NCBI RefSeq assembly: GCF_001905655.1 | Contig: NZ_JMHT01000057.1 | Coordinates: 1-64,000 of the forward strand | From: Mycobacterium sp. ST-F2 | GTDB lineage: Bacteria > Actinomycetota > Actinomycetes > Mycobacteriales > Mycobacteriaceae | Reading direction: 5' to 3' | Length of the DNA stretch: 64,000 bases | In this document: positions 57,879 to 64,000 of the stretch, one piece after another | Layout: each line of letters starts with the position of its first letter | How positions within the stretch are numbered: position 1 is the stretch's first letter | Notes under the pieces: model-generated | Told to the model about the DNA's origin: nothing | Seen by the model: the letters and a program-made list of their open reading frames with translations, nothing else | Databases searched by the model: none | Program-made: the position numbers and the translations under genes

Positions 57879-58805
57879 ATGGCACGTACTGACAACGACA
57901 GCTGGGACCTGGCCTCGAGTGTGGGAGCGACCGCGACGATGGTCGCCGCCGCGCGCGCCCTGGCCACCAACTCCGAAGACCCGATCATCGACGACCCGTT
58001 CGCCGCTCCCCTGGTCCGCGCGGTCGGGGTCGACTTCTTCACCAAACTGGTCGACGGGACCGCCGACTTCAACGCGCTCGACGAGACCGGCGCCGGAATG
58101 GCCCGGTTCGCGAACAGCATGGCCGCGCGTACCCGGTTCTTCGACGATTTCTTCTATGACGCCTGCCGTGCCGGTATCCGCCAGGCCGTCATCTTCGCCT
58201 CCGGGCTGGACTCCCGGGCGTACCGGCTCGCGTGGCCGGCCGGCACCGTGGTGTACGAGCTCGACCAACCCGAGGTCCTCGCATTCAAGGCTCAGGCGTT
58301 GACGGATCTGGACGCCGCACCGACCACCGACCGGCGCGTAGTCGCGATCGACCTGCGCGACGATTGGCCGGCCGCCCTGCAGGACGCCGGTTTCGCCACC
58401 ACCCAGCCGACGGCCTGGATCGCCGAGGGGTTGTTCGGCTACCTGCCGCCGGAGGCGCAGGACCGCTTGCTGGACCAGGTGTCCGAGCTCAGCGCACCGG
58501 GCAGCCGGATGGGTGCCGAGGGCGTGCCCGCCCTACACGAGCGCGACCACGAAGCGGCACGCGAGCGGATGAAGGCGATGTCCGACCACTGGCAGGCGCA
58601 GGGGTTCGACCTCGACTTCACCGATCTGGTCTACCTGGGCGACCGGGCCGACGTGACCACTTATCTGCAGAGTCACGGCTGGCAGAGCACCGCCGTCACG
58701 TCCAACGAGCTGCTGGTCCGGAATGGACTGCCGCCGATCGAAGTTGACCCGAACAGCGACCAGGGCACCTTCGCCGAGGTCAACTACGTCACCGCGCTGC
58801 GCTGA
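57879..58805 (+). CDS. SAM-dependent methyltransferase (TIGR00027/PPM1-like), paralogue 1
   Basis: A 308-residue member of the mycobacteria-expanded leucine-carboxyl-methyltransferase-like family. Family marks: SWDLASSVGATATMVAAARA, DDPFAAPLVRAVGVDFF, SAM-binding AVIFASGLDSRAYRLAW, YELDQPEVLAFK and WIAEGLFGYLPPEAQDRLLD. Targets of these enzymes are mostly unknown. ATG 57879 is preferred over 57855. It is divergent to secY, where M. tuberculosis also has one (Rv0731c). First of four tandem copies. Confidence 0.93.
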   Translation: MARTDNDSWDLASSVGATATMVAAARALATNSEDPIIDDPFAAPLVRAVGVDFFTKLVDGTADFNALDETGAGMARFANSMAARTRFFDDFFYDACRAGIRQAVIFASGLDSRAYRLAWPAGTVVYELDQPEVLAFKAQALTDLDAAPTTDRRVVAIDLRDDWPAALQDAGFATTQPTAWIAEGLFGYLPPEAQDRLLDQVSELSAPGSRMGAEGVPALHERDHEAARERMKAMSDHWQAQGFDLDFTDLVYLGDRADVTTYLQSHGWQSTAVTSNELLVRNGLPPIEVDPNSDQGTFAEVNYVTALR

Positions 58806-58837
58806 TCCCACTCCCCCGCACCGACAGGACTGAACCG

Positions 58838-59770
58838 ATGACCCGCACCGACAGCGACACCTGGGATCTGGCCTCGAGCGTGGGCGCCACCGCGACCATG
58901 GTGGCCACCGCCCGCGCCCTGGCCACCAAGGAACCCGAACCCCTCATTCACGACCCGTATGCCGATCCGCTGGTGCGGGCCGTCGGTGTCGACTTCTTCA
59001 TCAAGCTGCTGGACGGGCAGGTCGACCTCACGGGCGACGTCGGGACGGCCGCCGCCATGATGACGACGCTGATGGCGGTGCGGACCAAGTTCTTCGACGA
59101 CTTCTTCGTCTCCGCCACCGGCGGTGGCGATTCGGCCGGGGCGACGGAGTCCGTTGAAATCCGGCAGGCCGTCATCCTGGCCGCCGGCCTCGACTCCCGC
59201 GCCTACCGATTGGACTGGCCCGCCGGCACCGTCGTCTACGAGATCGACCAGCCCGAGGTGATCGCCGCCAAGACCGGCGCCATGGCGCAGATCGGGGCCA
59301 CACCGACGTGCGAGCGCCGCACCGTCGCGATCGATCTGCGTGAGGACTGGCCGGCCGCCCTGCGCGCCGCCGGTTTCGATCCCTCGGCGCCGACCGCCTG
59401 GATCGCCGAAGGGCTGCTGATCTACCTGCCACCGGAAGCGCAGGACAAGCTGTTCGACAGCATCACCGCCCTGTCGGCACCCGGCAGCCGGCTGGCCACA
59501 GAGTTCCACACCGACCACGGTGCCGGCATGCGCCAGCGTGGTGCGGCCATGAGCGAGCGGTGGCGCGGCGCCGGGCTGGACCTCAACCTGACCGACCTCT
59601 GGTACCAGGGCGACCGCACCTCGGTGGTCGAGCACCTGGACGCCAGCGGCTGGAATACCACCGCCCGTCCGCGCCTTGAAGTGTTCGCCGAGTACGGCCG
59701 CCCCCTCGCCGAGACCGAAGACACTGCGGCGCTGCGTAATTCACTGTCCGTGACGGCCATCAAGAACTAG
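58838..59770 (+). CDS. SAM-dependent methyltransferase, paralogue 2
   Basis: A 310-residue paralogue with SWDLASSVGATATMV-like start (TWDLASSVGATATMVATA), AVILAAGLDSRAYRLDWPAG, YEIDQPEVIAAK and WIAEGLLIYLPPEAQDKLFD. It has an insertion, SATGGGDSAGATESVE, before the SAM strand that the other three lack. It lies 32 bp after paralogue 1. Confidence 0.93.
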   Translation: MTRTDSDTWDLASSVGATATMVATARALATKEPEPLIHDPYADPLVRAVGVDFFIKLLDGQVDLTGDVGTAAAMMTTLMAVRTKFFDDFFVSATGGGDSAGATESVEIRQAVILAAGLDSRAYRLDWPAGTVVYEIDQPEVIAAKTGAMAQIGATPTCERRTVAIDLREDWPAALRAAGFDPSAPTAWIAEGLLIYLPPEAQDKLFDSITALSAPGSRLATEFHTDHGAGMRQRGAAMSERWRGAGLDLNLTDLWYQGDRTSVVEHLDASGWNTTARPRLEVFAEYGRPLAETEDTAALRNSLSVTAIKN

Positions 59771-59789
59771 GACTAGGAGCTGGACCCAT

Positions 59790-60701
59790 ATGACACGAAC
59801 TGACGGAGATTCCTGGGACCTGGCCTCCAGCGTCGGGGCCACCGCCACCATGGTCGCCGGACAGCGCGCCCTCGCCCACCGGGAGCAGCTCATCGACGAC
59901 CCGTACGCCGAGCCGCTGGTGCGGGCCGTCGGGCTGGACTTCTTCATCAAGGCGCTCGACGGCGACATCGATCTGAGCGACGTCAACCCGGCTTTCACCC
60001 CGCGGCGCGCGGCCGAGGGCATGACGGTACGTACCCGCTGGTTCGACCAGCTGTTCCTCGATGCGGCAGCTGCCGGCGTGCGACAGGCCGTGATCCTGGC
60101 CGCCGGTCTGGATGCGCGCGCCTACCGGCTGCCCTGGCCCGAGGGCACCGTCGTCTTCGAGGTGGACCAGCCCGAGGTCATCGAGTTCAAGTCGACGACG
60201 CTCGCCGGCCTCGGCGCAGAGCCGACGGCCGAGCGTCGCACCGTCGCCGTCGACCTGCGCGATGATTGGATGCAGGCCCTGCGGGACAACGGCTTTGATC
60301 CCGCGGCACCCACCGCGTGGATCGCCGAAGGGCTGCTGATCTACCTACCACCGGAGGCCCAGGATCGGCTGTTCGACAACATCACCGCGCTGTCCGCCCC
60401 CGGCAGCTTCGTGGCCGCCGAGCAGGTGGGCGATCTGAGCACCGCGTTCGACGACGAGCGCATCCAGCAGATGCGCGACCGGATGAAGGCGCTCGGTTCG
60501 AACATCGAGATGGCCGACCTGATCTACCAGGGTGACCGCAACCACGTCACCGACTACCTGACCGGTCTCGGCTGGGACGTCACCGCCCGGTCGGTGAAAG
60601 AAGCCCACGGCGACAACGGCTTCCAGTACCCGGACGACGAACTGTCTCGGGCCTGGACCCAGTTGAAGTACGTCCGCGCCGAGCTCGGCCAGAAGCGATA
60701 A
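59790..60701 (+). CDS. SAM-dependent methyltransferase, paralogue 3
   Basis: A 303-residue paralogue with SWDLASSVGATATMVAGQRA, AVILAAGLDARAYRLPWPEG (Asp-Ala in place of Asp-Ser), FEVDQPEVIEFK and WIAEGLLIYLPPEAQDRLFD. It lies 19 bp after paralogue 2 and 5 bp before paralogue 4, so the four genes probably form one transcript. Confidence 0.93.
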   Translation: MTRTDGDSWDLASSVGATATMVAGQRALAHREQLIDDPYAEPLVRAVGLDFFIKALDGDIDLSDVNPAFTPRRAAEGMTVRTRWFDQLFLDAAAAGVRQAVILAAGLDARAYRLPWPEGTVVFEVDQPEVIEFKSTTLAGLGAEPTAERRTVAVDLRDDWMQALRDNGFDPAAPTAWIAEGLLIYLPPEAQDRLFDNITALSAPGSFVAAEQVGDLSTAFDDERIQQMRDRMKALGSNIEMADLIYQGDRNHVTDYLTGLGWDVTARSVKEAHGDNGFQYPDDELSRAWTQLKYVRAELGQKR

Positions 60702-60706
60702 CCGCG

Positions 60707-61627
60707 ATGGCACGCGAACACGGGGACAGCTGGGATCTGGCATCGAGCGTCGGCGCGACGGCCACGCTGGTGGCGACGGGGCGAGCGATCGCCAGCACCC
60801 ACGACCACGGACTGATCGACGATCCGTTCGCGGCGCCGCTGGTGCGGGCCGTCGGGATCGAAGCCTTCACCAAGATGGTCGACGGTGAGCTGGACCTGGC
60901 CGCCCTCGAAGCCTTCGCCCCGGACGTGGCGGCGCGCGCCCGGGCCAATATCGATGAAATGGCCGTGCGCACCCGGTTTTTCGATGACTACTTCGCGGCG
61001 GCGACCGATGGCGGCATCCGCCAGGCCGTCATCCTGGCCTCCGGGCTGGACTCGCGCGGGTACCGGCTGCCGTGGCCCGACGGCACGGTGGCGTACGAGA
61101 TCGACCAGCCCGAGGTCATCGAGTTCAAGACCCAGGCCCTGGCCGGCCTCGGCGCCACCCCGACTGCCGAACGCCGGACCGTGCCGATCGATCTGCGTGA
61201 GGACTGGCCAACAGCCTTGCGGGCGGCCGGTTTCGATCCCAGCCGGCCGACGGCGTGGTTGGCCGAGGGTCTGCTGATCTACCTGCCGCCCGAGGCGCAG
61301 GACACGCTGTTCGACAACATCCATGAACTCAGTGCGCCGGGTAGCGCCGTGGCCACCGAATTCGTGCCCGGGCTCAAGGATTTCGACCCGGACCGGGCTC
61401 GCGAAGCCGCGGCCGGGTTCCAACAGCTCGGTTTGAACATGGATATGCCGTCGCTGGTCTACCACGGCGAAAGGCATTCCGCCGCAGAGTATCTGGCCGC
61501 AAAGGGCTGGCAGACGACCGGCATCGGCCGGAAGGATCTGTACGCCCGGTACGGGCTGACGGCTGCGGACCTCGGCGACGACGACCCGATGCGCGAAATC
61601 ATCTACATCAGCGGCAGTTTGGGCTGA
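60707..61627 (+). CDS. SAM-dependent methyltransferase, paralogue 4
   Basis: A 306-residue paralogue with SWDLASSVGATATLVATGRA, AVILASGLDSRGYRLPWPDG, YEIDQPEVIEFKTQALAGLG and WLAEGLLIYLPPEAQDTLFD. The C-terminal third (FQQLGLNMDMPSLVYHGERH) differs most from the others, which is where substrate choice is expected to reside. It converges with the MFS gene, 4 bp away. Confidence 0.93.
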   Translation: MAREHGDSWDLASSVGATATLVATGRAIASTHDHGLIDDPFAAPLVRAVGIEAFTKMVDGELDLAALEAFAPDVAARARANIDEMAVRTRFFDDYFAAATDGGIRQAVILASGLDSRGYRLPWPDGTVAYEIDQPEVIEFKTQALAGLGATPTAERRTVPIDLREDWPTALRAAGFDPSRPTAWLAEGLLIYLPPEAQDTLFDNIHELSAPGSAVATEFVPGLKDFDPDRAREAAAGFQQLGLNMDMPSLVYHGERHSAAEYLAAKGWQTTGIGRKDLYARYGLTAADLGDDDPMREIIYISGSLG

Positions 61628-61631
61628 CGAA

Positions 61632-63047
61632 CTATGGGCTCACAAGTGCGTGTTGGTAATCCAACTGCGGCGGCGCCGCGGGCGTACCGGGCGTCTCGGT
61701 GCCACTGATCGGGCAGCGCGCGGTTTCAGGCACCTTGATCAGAGCGAGCGCGCCGATGATGCACGCCACCATCATGTAATAGGCAGGCACCAGGCGGTCG
61801 CCGGTTACCCCGACCAGCCAGTCGTTCACCACGGGGGCGGTGCCACCGAACAGCGAAGTCGACAGGTTGTAAGCGATCGCGAAGCCCGCATAGCGGACCT
61901 GCGTGGGGAACATCGCCGGGAACGTCGCCGAGATCGTCGACAGCTGTGGGACGTACAGCAGGCCCAACACGGCAAATCCGATGACCGCACCCCATGTGCC
62001 GGTCGCCATCAGCAAGAACATCGGCACCGCGCCGAGAAACAGGCCTCCCAGCGAAAACCACCACATCGGTTTGCGGCCCAGGCGATCAGACAGACTGCCC
62101 GACAGCGGAAGAAATACCATCATCGACACCATGCCGATGATGGGAACGATCAGCGCCTGCCGGCTCGACAGACCGATGGTGCGCTGCAAGTAGGTCGGCA
62201 TATAGCTCAGCAGCGTGTAGTTGACGACATTGAGCGCAACGACCAGGCCACCCAGCTGCAGAACCGGGACCCAGTGCCGGCCGACGAGATCCTTGAACCG
62301 GGCGAACGCACTCTCGTCGGTTCCCCCGGACCGCTCGAGGTCACGGAACACCGGGGTGTCCTCGAGCTTGGACCTCAGGTAGACACCGACCAGGCCCAAC
62401 GGTGCCGCCACCAGGAACGGCAATCGCCAGCCCCACGAACTCATCTCGCCGTCAGTGAGCGCAACCGAGAAACCGAGCATCAACAATGCGCCGAGCGAAA
62501 ACCCGGCCAGCGTACCGAATTCCAGAAAGCTACCCAGGAATCCACGCCGACGGGACGGCGCATACTCCGCCATGAACGTTGCGGCGCCGCCATATTCACC
62601 GCCAGTCGAGAAACCCTGGATCATCCGGAGTGCCACCATGATGGCGGGTGCCCACAGGCCGATCGCGGCGTAGGAGGGCACCAGACCGACACAGAATGTC
62701 GCGCCGGCCATCAGCACGATGGTCACCGCCAGCACATGTTTGCGTCCGACCCGGTCGCCCAACGGTCCCCAAACGAGTCCGCCGAGCGGGCGGACGAGGA
62801 ATGACACCGCAAAAGTGGCGAGCGCCAACAACGTTGCCTCTGCAGTGTCACCGGGAAAGATGGCGTCGGATATGTAGCCCACACCGTAGGCGTAGATTCC
62901 GTAGTCGAACCATTCGGTGGCGTTGCCGATCGCCGATGCGGCGATCGCCCGCTTCAACGCCCCGGAGTCGGGCGGCTCCCCTGCGGGCTCGCCAGCGGTC
63001 GGCGGTTTGCCGCCGAATTCTCGTGTCGGGTGCTCTCGCGCGGGCAC
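61632..63047 (-). CDS. MFS metabolite:H+ symporter (ProP-like)
   Basis: A 471-residue transporter with twelve hydrophobic segments. The signature cytoplasmic loops are GPLGDRVGRKHVLAV and the second-half copy LSGSLSDRLGRKPMWW. The N-terminal SAIGNATEWFDYGIYAYGVG is typical of the ProP/ShiA/KgtP metabolite:H+ symporter branch. The substrate could be an osmolyte or carboxylate such as proline/betaine or a dicarboxylate. A proline-rich C-terminal tail (GTETPGTPAAPPQ) ends it. The 173-bp gap upstream to sppA shows no gene. Confidence 0.9.
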   Translation of the reverse strand: MPAREHPTREFGGKPPTAGEPAGEPPDSGALKRAIAASAIGNATEWFDYGIYAYGVGYISDAIFPGDTAEATLLALATFAVSFLVRPLGGLVWGPLGDRVGRKHVLAVTIVLMAGATFCVGLVPSYAAIGLWAPAIMVALRMIQGFSTGGEYGGAATFMAEYAPSRRRGFLGSFLEFGTLAGFSLGALLMLGFSVALTDGEMSSWGWRLPFLVAAPLGLVGVYLRSKLEDTPVFRDLERSGGTDESAFARFKDLVGRHWVPVLQLGGLVVALNVVNYTLLSYMPTYLQRTIGLSSRQALIVPIIGMVSMMVFLPLSGSLSDRLGRKPMWWFSLGGLFLGAVPMFLLMATGTWGAVIGFAVLGLLYVPQLSTISATFPAMFPTQVRYAGFAIAYNLSTSLFGGTAPVVNDWLVGVTGDRLVPAYYMMVACIIGALALIKVPETARCPISGTETPGTPAAPPQLDYQHALVSP

Positions 63048-63220
63048 AGTTCCTCCAAGTGTCCGACGACACCCGTTCCTCCGTGCGCGCTATGGCTGAT
63101 CTGCCGGATGTACATCCGCAGGACCAGGCCGTCGTCTCGTCAGCAATTCATCAGTTGCCAGGACCCGACGTTACCGTGCCTGTCCGCCGATGCGCTGCGC
63201 ATCGCCGCAATGTGTTGCGG

Positions 63221-64000
63221 TCAGAATCGGCAATCCCCCAGCCACAGCGCGCTGACCCCGGTCATCGACCGCTCGGCCTGGCCGAGCGCACCGACCAGCG
63301 ACCGGCCGAGCAGTGCCGCCACCGCTTCCGGCAACGACGCCGCGGCCGGCTGCGAGGAAGGCTTGGGCCGCATGCGGTCCAGCAGTGACGAGCCCGGGTA
63401 ATCGACAGTTCGGACAGGAGCTTCAACATCGATACCGGCCAGCACCTTGGCTCGGCGCACGGCGGTCCGCAGCCCACCGAGTTCGTCGACCAGGCCGTGC
63501 TCCTTCGCGTCGGCACCGGTCCAGATGCGGCCGCGCGCCACCTGCTCGACGGCCTCGACCGGCAGGCTGCGGCCCTCGGCGACGCGTGCCACGAAGTCGG
63601 TGTAGAAGAGGTCCGCCTCGGCCACCACGTGCGCATGCTGGGCCTCGGTGAAGGGCTGATTAGCCGACCAGGCATCGGCATTCTCGTTGGTACGCACGGC
63701 ATCCGACCCGACACCGAGCCGTTCCTTGAGCCCCTTGGTGACGAGCTTTCCGGTGACCACACCGATCGATCCGGTAATGGTGCCGGCGTTGGCGACGATG
63801 TGGTCGGCCGCCATCGACACGTAGTAACCGCCCGACGCGGCGACCGCACCCATCGACGCGACGACCGGCTTACCCGCCTCGCGCAGCCGCGCCACCTCGC
63901 GCCAGATGGTCTCCGAACCCGTGACCGCGCCACCCGGACTGTCCACACGCAGCACGACGGCTGCGACGTCGTCGTCCGCGGCGGCTTCCCGCAGGGCGGC
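63221..64000 (-). CDS. sppA: signal peptide peptidase SppA (protease IV), 3' part
   Basis: The final 259 codons of an SppA-type serine protease; the 5' part lies beyond the window. The nucleophile Ser is in GAVAASGGYYVSMAADHIV. Also typical are VVLRVDSPGGAVTGSETIWR, NAGTITGSIGVVTGKL and RIWTGADAKEHGLVDELGGL. The general-base Lys of long-form SppA would lie in the missing N-terminal half. SppA degrades cleaved signal peptides at the membrane. In M. tuberculosis sppA (Rv0724) also neighbours the methyltransferase family. Confidence 0.93.
   Translation of the reverse strand, partial: AALREAAADDDVAAVVLRVDSPGGAVTGSETIWREVARLREAGKPVVASMGAVAASGGYYVSMAADHIVANAGTITGSIGVVTGKLVTKGLKERLGVGSDAVRTNENADAWSANQPFTEAQHAHVVAEADLFYTDFVARVAEGRSLPVEAVEQVARGRIWTGADAKEHGLVDELGGLRTAVRRAKVLAGIDVEAPVRTVDYPGSSLLDRMRPKPSSQPAAASLPEAVAALLGRSLVGALGQAERSMTGVSALWLGDCRF

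Overview
The window is high-GC actinobacterial DNA from a Mycobacterium-type chromosome, most likely a fast-growing (Mycolicibacterium-like) species. Evidence: a mycobacterial-length SecY, RplQ with a long acidic tail, sigL-rslA beside map-adk-secY, several cutinase-like and TIGR00027-type methyltransferase paralogues, an EccB protein, F420-dependent LLM oxidoreductases and the valine-degradation set mmsA-acd-mmsB. Gene content matches two M. tuberculosis regions that are far apart there (around Rv3450c-Rv3463 and Rv0724-Rv0753c). No rRNA, tRNA, CRISPR array or complete insertion sequence was recognised. No gene-free stretch exceeds 300 bp.

Layout. 0-5 kb: a LuxR-type regulator, probably missing its N-terminal half, followed by a tight five-gene operon (two alpha/beta hydrolases, an isochorismatase-like hydrolase, an SRPBCC-like protein, an HD-fold protein). 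5-9 kb, minus strand: YbdK-type ligase, an isolated EccB, glycerol kinase. 9-18.4 kb: a divergent cluster with a frameshifted polyprenyl diphosphate synthase and an unknown protein on one side, and on the other two unknown proteins, a class III cyclase/ATPase/TPR protein and a phytoene-desaturase-like flavoprotein. 18.4-23 kb: CGNR protein, DMT transporter, four tandem cutinases. 23-27.6 kb: truA-rplQ-rpoA-rpsD-rpsK-rpsM-rpmJ-infA.

27.8-32.8 kb: a response regulator fused to a thioredoxin-reductase-like flavoprotein, its cNMP-domain histidine kinase, and two duplicated LLM oxidoreductases. 32.8-38.3 kb: two paralogous ECF sigma factors, each carrying its own zinc-finger/transmembrane/proline-rich tail, interleaved with small exported and single-pass membrane proteins. 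Four promoters in this segment share the pattern TGTC-N20-CTC(C/A)TAC at exactly constant spacing, so it looks like a self-contained, partly duplicated envelope-signalling regulon. 38.4-42.1 kb: valine catabolism. 42.2-48.5 kb: an Ala/Pro-rich exported protein, a HAD-like protein, a NarL-type two-component pair and a GGDEF-EAL protein.

48.5-53.5 kb, minus strand: a ThDP enzyme, SRPBCC protein, ketosynthase III-like protein and HisC-like aminotransferase form one operon, with a MarR regulator at its 3' end. The operon is preceded by TGAACC-N16-CGTGTC. The same element with the same spacer precedes sigL itself at 54.8 kb, so the operon is a strong candidate for an undescribed SigL-controlled small-molecule pathway. 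53.5-57.6 kb: rslA, sigL, map, adk, secY. 57.9-61.6 kb: four tandem SAM methyltransferases. 61.6-64 kb: an MFS symporter and the 3' part of sppA, which runs off the window.
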